A stretch of DNA of 5,187 nucleotides from Nitrospirae bacterium GWC2_56_14 (GTDB taxonomy: Bacteria; Nitrospirota; UBA9217), in NCBI GenBank assembly GCA_001803705.1, contig MHDY01000100.1, forward strand, positions 1 through 5,187, read 5' to 3'. The notes below the pieces were generated by a model. The model worked only from the letters and a program-made list of their open reading frames with translations. It searched no databases and was not told where the DNA came from. Every line of letters begins with the position of its first letter. The stretch's first letter is position 1. Of the stretch, positions 1 through 5,187 are shown in pieces. The translations under genes were made by a program, and so were the position numbers.

Positions 1-616
1 GAGCCAGCGCCTCGATCGTGTATTGGAAGGCATTCTCCGTTTCCCGCATCTTTTCCGAAAGAGCGACGACGGAGCCGATCAGAACTGCCAGCCCATGAAG
101 GACATCTCCATCGTAACTGGTTGCCCTGCCCGGGTAATTGAACGCAATAAGAGATCCGGGACGTTCGCCGCTTATCCGGCAAGTGATGAAGTTCTTGATG
201 GGAGCGCCGACTGCAGCCGTTACCGCCGGAGAAAAATTCGCCTGGTAATCGTCGATGCTTTCGCCGCTGTCAGCCCAGTTGGATAGTACCGTTTCAGCCT
301 GATTCTGGGTTTCGGCCAGATTTACCGCGTAGCTGGATGACGGGTCCATCACGATCTCGTCAGACCGCTCTACGACCTCTCCCTGTCGCAGCTGAAAAAC
401 CCTTCCACAACAGGTGGCGCCGTCCTCCCGGCGAAAGACGGTGAAAATACCAGCGGGTCCGCGTCGCCCGAGCCCGCCGAGAACCTTGCGCAACGCCTCC
501 ACAAAAAGTTCGTCCGTTGTAAAACGCCGGCAACAGATATTCTGCAGCGTATCGTCCGTCAGACGCAGCAGCGACTGTATCTGCTGCAGCGACATTTCAC
601 ACAGTTCCAGGGACAC
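1..616 (-). CDS. GAF-domain signalling protein, N-terminal part; possible HD-GYP phosphodiesterase, 3' end outside window
   Basis: An open frame of 205 codons runs from GTG 616 to the left edge without a stop codon. It begins with a helical segment (about 1-30), followed by a GAF-like fold at about 33-190: a hydrophobic strand near AGIFTVFRRED (55-65), the VGAPI strand (136-140), SLIAFNYPGRA (155-165) and a final helix LAVLIGSVVALSEKM (176-190). The visible end, AFQYTIEALA (196-205), resembles the linker that in GAF-HD-GYP proteins runs directly into the metal-binding HD domain, which hydrolyses cyclic-di-GMP. That domain would lie outside the window, so the enzymatic assignment is inference; a GAF-kinase or GAF-GGDEF protein is also possible. 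Five cysteines (6, 28, 29, 69, 70), with two CC pairs, sit in the N-terminal third, and their role is unknown. The gene is separated by 358 bases from the kinase operon and probably has its own promoter. It is read on the same strand. Confidence 0.8.
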   Translation of the reverse strand, partial: MSLELCEMSLQQIQSLLRLTDDTLQNICCRRFTTDELFVEALRKVLGGLGRRGPAGIFTVFRREDGATCCGRVFQLRQGEVVERSDEIVMDPSSSYAVNLAETQNQAETVLSNWADSGESIDDYQANFSPAVTAAVGAPIKNFITCRISGERPGSLIAFNYPGRATSYDGDVLHGLAVLIGSVVALSEKMRETENAFQYTIEALA

Positions 617-620
617 AGAG

Positions 621-627
621 CCTCCTT
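621..627 (-). promoter_or_regulatory. Strong Shine-Dalgarno AAGGAGG that decides a GTG start
   Basis: AAGGAGG ends 4 bases before the GTG at 614-616. The next in-frame ATG (593-595) has no comparable site upstream, and no in-frame ATG lies between this GTG and the upstream in-frame stop near 690. The GTG is therefore the best start. Confidence 0.7.
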
Positions 628-664
628 CACAGGCAGCCGTCTGATCAGGTACCGCAAAGCCTAC

Positions 665-696
665 CTTATAGTATCCTTGTTTGAATCATGGCGCAA
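665..696 (-). promoter_or_regulatory. Possible sigma-70 promoter of the GAF gene
   Basis: On the minus strand TTGCGC (691-696) is followed after 17 bases by TACTAT (668-673); an overlapping TATAAG (665-670) matches the -10 consensus at 5 of 6 bases but with a 20-base spacer. The -35 matches at only 3 of 6 positions, so an activator may be needed. The leader would be about 40 bases. Confidence 0.35.
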
Positions 697-711
697 CTGA
701 CTGGAATGCCA

Positions 712-739
712 CATTAGCGATAATGGCTGACATGGCTGA
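712..739. promoter_or_regulatory. Palindrome CATTA-GCGA-TAATG abutting direct repeat ATGGCTGA-C-ATGGCTGA
   Basis: A palindrome with 5-bp arms (712-716, 721-725) overlaps the first copy of an 8-bp direct repeat (723-730 and 732-739, period 9). The cluster lies about 16-43 bases upstream of the putative -35 at 691-696, a position typical for an activator binding site. The repeats are read directly from the sequence; the operator role is inferred. Confidence 0.35.
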
Positions 740-743
740 TGCG

Positions 744-766
744 GGAAAGGCTGTTCGTTCCTTTCC
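744..766. repeat. Perfect 7-bp inverted repeat GGAAAGG-N9-CCTTTCC
   Basis: The arms at 744-750 and 760-766 are perfect complements around the loop CTGTTCGTT. GCG (741-743) and CGC (769-771) could extend the stem past a two-base AG bulge. No T tract follows on either strand, so a terminator is unlikely. The arm length and spacing would suit an operator for a dimeric regulator or a hairpin in a leader RNA. Confidence 0.55.
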
Positions 767-787
767 AGCGCCTTGAGGAAAAGGCTG

Positions 788-818
788 GGTTGCAGGGCAT
801 GGCATCGGGCTGGCAACC
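788..818. repeat. Inverted repeat GGTTGCAG / CT-G-GCAACC, possible weak terminator
   Basis: The arms GGTTGC (788-793) and GCAACC (813-818) extend by two further pairs across a one-base bulge. On the minus strand it is followed by CAGCCTTTTCC, with only four T bases set 5 bases away, which is poor for an intrinsic terminator of the kinase operon. It could also be part of a leader structure. Confidence 0.4.
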
Positions 819-843
819 GTGGAGAGAACATCAGGCGCCACGG
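817..843. repeat. Inverted repeat CCGTGG-N15-CCACGG
   Basis: Six-base perfect arms at 817-822 and 838-843 have a 15-base loop. It shares bases 817-818 with the neighbouring inverted repeat at 788-818, so in RNA the two stems would compete at their edges. Confidence 0.45.
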
Positions 844-856
844 CGGGATGGTATGG

Positions 857-874
857 GCCGAAGGGGAAGTCGGC
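857..874. repeat. Inverted repeat GCCGA-N8-TCGGC
   Basis: Five-base perfect arms at 857-861 and 870-874 are separated by 8 bases. This is the first of three short potential hairpins in a row downstream of the TATAAT. It is short enough to occur by chance. Confidence 0.4.
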
Positions 875-890
875 AGGGGCGCGGCTTGTT

Positions 891-896
891 ATTATA
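891..896 (-). promoter_or_regulatory. Possible -10 element (TATAAT) for a long-leader transcript of the GAF gene
   Basis: The minus strand reads CCG-TATAAT-AAC, a perfect sigma-70 -10 hexamer. No good -35 hexamer sits 16-18 bases upstream and there is no TG extension, so this is weak evidence. If it is used, the leader would be about 270 bases long and would contain the inverted repeats at 744-874. Confidence 0.25.
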
Positions 897-974
897 CGGT
901 GTAACCTGGTAAAGCAGTCGGAAGCCCGTTGACCCAGAAGATTTGAAATACACATTCTTGGATTTCCAGCATAT

Positions 975-2249
975 CTACTCCCCCTCTGCATATTCAGGGT
1001 GTGCAAGCGGCAGTCGTACCGTAAAGGTTGTACCATTGCCGACACAACTCTCTACATCGATCGTTCCGCCATGTTTCATTACTATTTCATAGCTTATGGG
1101 AAGGCCGAGCCCAGTCCCCTTTCCGACTTCCTTCGTGGTGAAAAACGGCTCGAATATCCGGTTGATTGTTTCCTCAGACATCCCGCACCCGGTATCTGCA
1201 ACCGACATACAGACCGAATTTTCGTCTTGCCATGTCCGCACGGTAATGACGCCACTTTTGTCGATGGCATGGGCAGCATTGACGAGAAGGTTCATAATGA
1301 CTTGATTGATTTGGGAGGGATAACATCTGATCCGGGGGATTTCGCCCAGTTCCTTCTTCAGCTCGGCTACATATTTGATCTCGTTCCAGACTATTGTCAG
1401 GGTGCTCTGTATCAGATCGTTCAGATTGGCTTCAGTGGCCGTATCTTCGTCTCTATGTGCAAAGTTCTTGAGACCGGCAACTATCCTCTTAATGCGATCC
1501 ACGCCGTCAAGACATTCATCCAGCAGAACCTGGACATCCCCCACGAAGCGATCTATCTTCAGGGTCTTTTTCAGCTCTTCCTGTTCCATGACGATGTCAG
1601 GGTTGCCGGAAGCATTGATTGCGTCCGTCTGCCAGACAAGAAGGTCATTCATTCTGCTGTAGTACCTTCTCAGGGTACTCAGATTACTGGATACAAACGA
1701 GAGAGGATTGTTAATCTCATGGGCGACACCTGCCGAAAGCAGACCTACTGCCGCCATCTTCTCGGAGTGAACCATCTGCCTGTGCATACCCTGCAATTCC
1801 CTTGTCTTCTCCTCGATAGCCTTCTCCAGGCGAGCCGAATGGTCCTTTTCCAGAATTGAAAGATATCGGTACCTGAGCCCCTTCTCCACGGCGACCAGCA
1901 GGCATTCGAATTCGACTGGCTTGATGATGAAATCGAAGGCGTGTTTCTTTATTGCGTTGACTGCCATGTCAAGGTCGGCATAAGCCGTCATGAGAACAAC
2001 CGGGACATCGCGGTCAAGCTCGCGGATACGCTCCAGAAGTTCGACCCCGTCCATCCCCGGCATTTTGACGTCGGATAGAACCAGGTCGCATCCATCCCGT
2101 TGAAACGCGGCTAGAGCATCATGGCTGTTGTCGAAAACAGCAACCTTGCAGTCGTTTTTCCCGAGGTACGAGGTTATGGTGCTCCGAACATGAAATTCAT
2201 CGTCCACGACTATTATCCGGCGACTTTGCCGTGTGTTGGTGGCTGTCAT
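975..2249 (-). CDS. Receiver-histidine kinase, REC-HisKA-HATPase
   Basis: A 424-residue cytosolic protein with a receiver in front of a kinase and no other sensor domain. REC spans about 10-124 (D16/D17, phosphoacceptor D60 in LSDVKMPGMDG, T88 in LMTAYAD, K110 in FIIKP). A helical linker, likely coiled coil, covers about 125-165 (rich in E, K and R). HisKA has H177 in GVAHEINNP, followed by an unusually long DHp hairpin that returns at IKRIVAGLKNF (253-263). HATPase_c has N320/N324, D352/G354/G356 (ADTGCGM), the IFEPFFTTKE F box and G378/G380/G382 (KGTGLGL). All key residues are present. Phosphorylation of D60 probably controls kinase activity, so the protein can relay from an upstream kinase to an unseen regulator. 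It starts 5 bases after the hybrid kinase stop codon, with a GGAGG site about 10 bases upstream. Sampled blocks of this gene look more AT-rich (about 50 percent GC) than the hybrid kinase (about 55-63 percent). Confidence 0.95.
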   Translation of the reverse strand: MTATNTRQSRRIIVVDDEFHVRSTITSYLGKNDCKVAVFDNSHDALAAFQRDGCDLVLSDVKMPGMDGVELLERIRELDRDVPVVLMTAYADLDMAVNAIKKHAFDFIIKPVEFECLLVAVEKGLRYRYLSILEKDHSARLEKAIEEKTRELQGMHRQMVHSEKMAAVGLLSAGVAHEINNPLSFVSSNLSTLRRYYSRMNDLLVWQTDAINASGNPDIVMEQEELKKTLKIDRFVGDVQVLLDECLDGVDRIKRIVAGLKNFAHRDEDTATEANLNDLIQSTLTIVWNEIKYVAELKKELGEIPRIRCYPSQINQVIMNLLVNAAHAIDKSGVITVRTWQDENSVCMSVADTGCGMSEETINRIFEPFFTTKEVGKGTGLGLPISYEIVMKHGGTIDVESCVGNGTTFTVRLPLAHPEYAEGE

Positions 2250-2254
2250 TTGCG

Positions 2255-4177
2255 TTATCCCTCCAGTTGCTCGTCAAGAACTTGCCTGATGTATCTCAGA
2301 AGGTCCATGGGAGAAACCGGTTTTGGCAGGAACAGCGCCCCTTCGGGCAAGAGACCTCTCTGCAGTACCAGATCCACAGGATACCCGCTGGTGAATACGG
2401 TCTTGATGTCGGGATTGATCCTGACAACCTCATCGAAGATCTCCCTGCTGTTCTTCCTGGGCATGATGGCATCGATTACGGCAAGTGAAATCTCGGGGGC
2501 ATCTTTCCGGAAAGCTTCCACCGCCTCTTCGCCATCGGCCGCCTCGATCACTTTGTACCCGAACTGTCGGAGAATGTGGCCGACTACTGTGCGGATGGCG
2601 GCATCGTCCTCGGCGATCAGAATCGTCTCCGATCCTCCCGGGGGTGGCGACAGACCTATCTCATTCGAAGCCTCATCTCCTGATTCCGCAAGTGGCAGAT
2701 AGATGTTGAACGTGGTCCCGAACCGGGGCTTGCTCGAAACGGATACCATGCCACCATGCTGCTTGAGTATCCCGTAAAGAATCGAGAGTCCCAGCCCGGT
2801 ACCCTTCCCCTGCTCCTTGGTGGAAAAGAAGGGCTCGAAAATCCGTTCGATAGTCGCTTCATCCATGCCGATCCCGGTGTCGGATACCGAGAGTAGCGCA
2901 TAGGTTCCCGGCGGGTTGGAACCGATCAGAAGTTGATCGCCCTCTTCCAGCTTGACCATATCCGTCGAAAGTATCAGCCTGCCGCCTTCTGGCATCGCAT
3001 CCCGGGCGTTGGTCGACAGGTTCATCAGCATCTGTTCGATCTGCCCGCAATCGGCTCGTATGGTAAGCGGTACCCGCGACAGATGGGTTTCGATCTCGAT
3101 GTTTTCGCCGATAAGGCGACTGGTGAGCCTGGTGATCACGCTGACAATGTCGTTCAGGTTGACCAGCCGCGGCCGCATAACCTGGTTGCGGCTGAAAGCC
3201 AGTAACCCCTTCGTAAGATTGGCCGCCCGTTCCGACAGCATCATCAGGTTGTCGATGTAATCCCGTGCATCCTTCTCCAGTTGCAACTCCATCTGAAGAA
3301 GCGTGCAGTACCCGATAATGGATGTCAGGATGTTGTTGAAGTCGTGAGCGATGCCGCCTGCGAGAGTGCCCACAGCCTCCATTTTCTGTGAATGCAGCAG
3401 CTGGTTTTCCAGGCTTTTCCGCTCCGTCACGTCGCGGATGATAAGGCTCGTTTTCTGATTCCCTTTTTCATCGAAGAATACCGATGACGAGATTTCCGCA
3501 GGGAATCGGCTCCCGTCCCCTCGTTTCATCGTAATTTCACCCCGGGACCGGCCGGTCCGTTCCCGCTCCTCCAGAAAGCTGAGAATTCTATCGTCTTCCA
3601 TGTCCACCAGGTCGCTGCGCACGGAACGGCAGAGTTCCTCCTCGCTCATGCCGAAGATATGGCACGACTCCGGATTTGCGGCGAGTATTCTCCCATCGGG
3701 CGAGGTCAGCATGATGGCGTCTATGCTGTGCTCGAAAATCATCCGGAAACGCTCATTGCTCTCCCGTAAGCTCTCCTCTGCCTTTCTGCGCTGGCCCAGG
3801 GCTTCTTTATCTTTCAAAGCCCGACGTATGGCCGGAACGAGGCGGACTATGCTGTTTTTCAGCACGTAGTCGACCGCACCGCTTTTCATCGATTCGATGG
3901 CCTTCTCCTCTCCAAGCGTACCCGAAACGAAAATAAGCGGAAGGTCGGGGAAGCGCCGACGCGCAATTGCGAGCGCGCTCATGCCGTCGTACAGGGGGAG
4001 CGAAAAATCTGCCAGAATCAGGTCGATACCGCCCCGCTCCAGGGCGCTCACGAAGGCGGACTCCGAATCAACCCTTTCAACGGTGCAATCCGGCCACTCT
4101 TCCTCGAGCGTGGCAGCGATAAGTGCAGCATCCGTAGGATTATCCTCCAGATGAAGAAAATGTAGCTCTTCGGACAT
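2255..4177 (-). CDS. Hybrid histidine kinase, REC-PAS-HisKA-HATPase-REC
   Basis: A 640-residue soluble hybrid kinase with no membrane segment visible. Domains in order: REC1 at about 5-122 (acidic E11/D12, phosphoacceptor D57, S85, K107); a short linker helix; PAS at about 140-253, ending in the RDVTERK motif that usually joins PAS to the kinase core; HisKA with H278 in GIAHDFNN; HATPase_c with N386/N390, D433/G435/G437 (SDTGIGM), the F box IFEPFFSTKE and G459/G461/G463 (KGTGLGL); then REC2 at about 517-635 (E523/D524, D569, T596, K619). All phosphotransfer residues are present, so both receivers and the kinase should be active. REC2 reads DAIMPRKNSREI, with serine where this subgroup usually has glycine. 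The N-terminal REC probably receives phosphate from another kinase and tunes this one, while REC2 takes phosphate from H278. The start has an AGGAG site 6 bases upstream. The gene begins immediately after the regulator's TGA stop codon and is followed 5 bases later by the next kinase. Confidence 0.96.
   Translation of the reverse strand: MSEELHFLHLEDNPTDAALIAATLEEEWPDCTVERVDSESAFVSALERGGIDLILADFSLPLYDGMSALAIARRRFPDLPLIFVSGTLGEEKAIESMKSGAVDYVLKNSIVRLVPAIRRALKDKEALGQRRKAEESLRESNERFRMIFEHSIDAIMLTSPDGRILAANPESCHIFGMSEEELCRSVRSDLVDMEDDRILSFLEERERTGRSRGEITMKRGDGSRFPAEISSSVFFDEKGNQKTSLIIRDVTERKSLENQLLHSQKMEAVGTLAGGIAHDFNNILTSIIGYCTLLQMELQLEKDARDYIDNLMMLSERAANLTKGLLAFSRNQVMRPRLVNLNDIVSVITRLTSRLIGENIEIETHLSRVPLTIRADCGQIEQMLMNLSTNARDAMPEGGRLILSTDMVKLEEGDQLLIGSNPPGTYALLSVSDTGIGMDEATIERIFEPFFSTKEQGKGTGLGLSILYGILKQHGGMVSVSSKPRFGTTFNIYLPLAESGDEASNEIGLSPPPGGSETILIAEDDAAIRTVVGHILRQFGYKVIEAADGEEAVEAFRKDAPEISLAVIDAIMPRKNSREIFDEVVRINPDIKTVFTSGYPVDLVLQRGLLPEGALFLPKPVSPMDLLRYIRQVLDEQLEG
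2260..2264 (-). promoter_or_regulatory. Ribosome binding site of the REC-kinase, overlapping the end of the hybrid kinase
   Basis: GGAGG lies about 10 bases before the ATG at 2249, and its bases also encode the last residues (LEG) of the hybrid kinase. This supports the chosen start and coupled translation. Confidence 0.65.
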
Positions 4178-4636
4178 TCAGTTCTCCTGGCGGGCAGTAA
4201 CCGGCGGAGGTTCGTTGATAAGCGCCCAGAATGCACCAAGCTCCTTCACGGCGTCCATGAACGCTCCGAACTCAACCGGCTTCACCACGTAAGCGTTTAC
4301 TCCGAGGCGATATCCCTCGATAAGATCTTTTTCCTCGCGGGAGGATGTAAGAATCACCACCGGGATGTTTCTCAGCAGATCGTCTTCCTTGATGGCTCGA
4401 AGCACTTGCAGGCCATCCACTTTGGGCAGCTTGAGGTCGAGCAGTATCACCACCGGGTCGTTCCCCTGGCGGTCTTTGAAAGCTCCGCGGTGGTAGAGAT
4501 AATCCAGGGCTTCCTCGCCGTCTCTTACCCATTCCACCTTGTTGGCAAGGTTGTGTTCGCCAAGCGCCTCCATGGTGAGTTCGGCATCAACGGGATTATC
4601 TTCAACCAGTAAAATATTCCTGATCCGGCGCATCAT
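4178..4636 (-). CDS. Rcp1-like single-domain response regulator (CheY-like)
   Basis: A 152-residue stand-alone receiver protein that should accept phosphate from a histidine kinase and act by protein-protein contact, because no output domain is present. The acidic pocket is E12/D13 (LLVEDNPVD), the phosphoacceptor is D67 (LLDLKLPKVDG), the switch residue is T97 (ILTSS) and the conserved lysine is K119 (VVKPVEF). The RGAF insert before the phosphoacceptor strand, the EEKDLIEGYRLG stretch and the C-terminal W...N.PP pattern match the Rcp1 family, the regulators of cyanobacterial phytochrome Cph1 and its many bacterial relatives. The start is one of two adjacent ATG codons (4636 or 4633). The first is preferred: it lies 8 bases after GAGGAG and is the longer choice. 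The gene begins inside the upstream kinase gene, and its stop codon is directly followed by the hybrid kinase start. The likely partner is the overlapping kinase, but the downstream hybrid kinase is also possible. Confidence 0.95.
   Translation of the reverse strand: MMRRIRNILLVEDNPVDAELTMEALGEHNLANKVEWVRDGEEALDYLYHRGAFKDRQGNDPVVILLDLKLPKVDGLQVLRAIKEDDLLRNIPVVILTSSREEKDLIEGYRLGVNAYVVKPVEFGAFMDAVKELGAFWALINEPPPVTARQEN
4184..4190 (-). promoter_or_regulatory. Ribosome binding site of the hybrid kinase
   Basis: CCAGGAG lies 6 bases before the ATG at 4177 and inside the last codons of the regulator gene. The regulator's TGA directly abuts the ATG (TGAATG), which favours stop-start coupled translation. 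Confidence 0.7.
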
Positions 4637-5187
4637 CGTGAATTCTCCTCGTTAACGGTAATGAAAAATAGAACGTCGCCCCTTCGCCAACCTTTCCTTC
4701 TCCCCAGGTACGGCCACCGTGGCGCCCGATGATTCGCCGCACGTTTGCAAGTCCGACCCCGGTCCCTTCGAAATCTTCAGTGCGGTGCAGGCGCTGAAAC
4801 AGGCCAAATAGCTTGTCGACGTATTTCATGTTAAAGCCGACGCCGTTGTCACGGACGAAAATGACCGTCTCAAGACGCTCCTCATCGACAGACCATCCGA
4901 CTTCTATCAGCGCATGGGGGGTTGTCCGGGTAAATTTGACAGCATTACCCAACAGGTTGTCGAGTACGAGTCGGAGCATAGCTGCATCGCCCCGTATGGT
5001 GGGCAAGGAGGCAATTGTCCATGTAATCTCCCTTCCGGCCAAATCTGCAGCAAGATTCCGGCAGGAGTCGTCCACAAGCCGGTTCAGATCGACCAAGGTA
5101 GACGTCATCCCGGCCCGTCCCATGCGGGAGAAAGAGAGCAGGTCGTCGATGAGCACCCCCATGTTCCTGGCTGAGGCGATAATGACA
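4602..5187 (-). CDS. Sensor histidine kinase, C-terminal part (phytochrome/Cph1-type), 5' end outside window
   Basis: This is the catalytic end of a membrane-associated or cytosolic histidine kinase. The frame is open to the right edge, adding eight codons (VIIASARN) before the Met at 5162, so that Met is internal. Counting from that Met, residues 1-19 (IDDLLSFSRMGRAG) form the second DHp helix typical of Cph1-like and PAS/GAF kinases. The HATPase_c domain follows: N box around N73 (DNLLGNAVKF), G1 box D105/G107/G109 (RDNGVGF), F box 118-126 (LFGLFQRLH) and G2 box G133/G135/G137 (EGTGVGLA). All ATP-binding motifs look intact. The phosphorylated histidine and the sensor domains lie outside the window, so the signal cannot be named. 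The protein ends with a short charged tail after the final FSLP strand. The last 35 bases overlap the Rcp1-like regulator gene, the usual partner of this kinase class. No DNA-binding or receiver domain follows the catalytic domain. Confidence 0.93.
   Translation of the reverse strand, partial: VIIASARNMGVLIDDLLSFSRMGRAGMTSTLVDLNRLVDDSCRNLAADLAGREITWTIASLPTIRGDAAMLRLVLDNLLGNAVKFTRTTPHALIEVGWSVDEERLETVIFVRDNGVGFNMKYVDKLFGLFQRLHRTEDFEGTGVGLANVRRIIGRHGGRTWGEGKVGEGATFYFSLPLTRRIHDDAPDQEYFTG
4645..4650 (-). promoter_or_regulatory. Ribosome binding site of the Rcp1-like regulator, inside the upstream kinase gene
   Basis: GAGGAG lies 8 bases before the ATG at 4636. It sits within the last codons of the upstream kinase gene, so ribosomes finishing the kinase pass over it. 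This fits translational coupling and decides the start of the regulator. Confidence 0.75.

Larger units (their letters stand above)
617..974. other. 358-base intergenic region rich in short repeats
   Basis: This stretch lies between the stop codon of the REC-kinase and the GTG start of the GAF gene and holds no convincing gene. It contains, from right to left: a perfect TATAAT on the minus strand (891-896), three short inverted repeats (857-874, 817-843, 788-818), a perfect 7-bp inverted repeat (744-766), an 8-bp direct repeat (723-739) abutting a small palindrome (712-725), and a second promoter-like sequence (665-696). No intrinsic terminator with a clear T tract follows the kinase operon. 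The best candidate is the 788-818 hairpin, which is followed on the minus strand by CAGCC and only four T bases. The region probably carries the promoter and control sites of the GAF gene, either as DNA operators or as a structured leader. Confidence 0.6.

Noticed and set aside
800..815. Sigma-54-like GG-N10-GC (TGGCAT-N5-TGGCA) on the plus strand
   Set aside because: The spacing fits, but it would transcribe antisense into the REC-kinase, where no plus-strand gene is supported, and the -12 element has a mismatch (TGGCA instead of TTGCA).
617..900. Cyclic-di-GMP (GEMM) riboswitch before the GAF gene
   Set aside because: This was considered because the downstream gene may act on cyclic-di-GMP. 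The conserved GEMM core segments are not present on the minus strand, so only unassigned hairpins remain.
860..975. Strong intrinsic terminator just after the kinase operon
   Set aside because: No GC-rich hairpin followed by a T tract is visible directly after the stop codon. The only weak candidate is further on at 788-818.
686..1045. Minus-strand frame of 119 codons running from the end of the REC-kinase into the gap
   Set aside because: It starts inside the conserved ATPase domain in another frame, has no ribosome site, and its product is low in recognisable structure (P-, A- and S-rich).
999..1859. Plus-strand open frame of 286 codons
   Set aside because: It lies wholly antisense to the REC-kinase, whose domains are intact and in frame on the other strand. 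The translated product shows no recognisable domain and there is no clear ribosome site. Long antisense frames are common opposite such genes.
2121..2702. Plus-strand open frame of 193 codons
   Set aside because: It is antisense across the junction of two well-supported kinase genes, with a serine- and arginine-rich product typical of a shadow frame.
1..5187. CRISPR array, tRNA, rRNA or insertion sequence
   Set aside because: There are no regularly spaced repeats, no tRNA-like cloverleaf sequence and no transposase frame, and the coding frames fill nearly the whole window.

Overview
The window holds five protein-coding genes, all on the minus strand, so transcription runs from the right edge to the left edge. 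Every gene encodes a signal-transduction protein. GC content is moderate to fairly high: sampled 60-base blocks run from about 45 to 63 percent. The density of hybrid kinases, the Rcp1-like regulator and a GAF protein resembling the HD-GYP type suggest a signalling-rich Gram-negative bacterium. Geobacter and its relatives (Desulfuromonadales) fit well, but this is an inference from protein style and not a proven assignment.

Layout, in transcription order. (1) Bases 5187 to 4602: the C-terminal part of a phytochrome-type histidine kinase whose sensor and phosphorylated histidine lie beyond the right edge. (2) 4636 to 4178: a single-domain Rcp1-like response regulator that overlaps the kinase gene by 35 bases. 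(3) 4177 to 2255: a 640-residue hybrid kinase, REC-PAS-HisKA-HATPase-REC, whose start codon directly follows the regulator's stop codon. (4) 2249 to 975: a 424-residue REC-HisKA-HATPase kinase starting 5 bases after the previous stop codon. These four are packed as one translationally coupled operon, and none shows a DNA-binding or enzymatic output domain. (5) After a 358-base gap (617 to 974), a gene starting at GTG 616 runs off the left edge. It encodes a GAF-like sensor domain and stops just where an HD-GYP cyclic-di-GMP phosphodiesterase domain would be expected.

The gap is the least ordinary DNA in the window. It carries a perfect 7-bp inverted repeat, a row of three further short inverted repeats, a small palindrome abutting an 8-bp direct repeat, and two possible minus-strand promoters. 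It probably contains the control region of gene 5.

Working model (inference): the first kinase phosphorylates its Rcp1-like partner. The hybrid kinase and the REC-kinase have receiver domains that could accept phosphate from upstream, so the set may form a branched or multistep phosphorelay. Its final output lies elsewhere, with the GAF protein as a possible local effector. I do not see a clearly new system. The most useful leads are the output-less relay operon and the repeat-rich gap.
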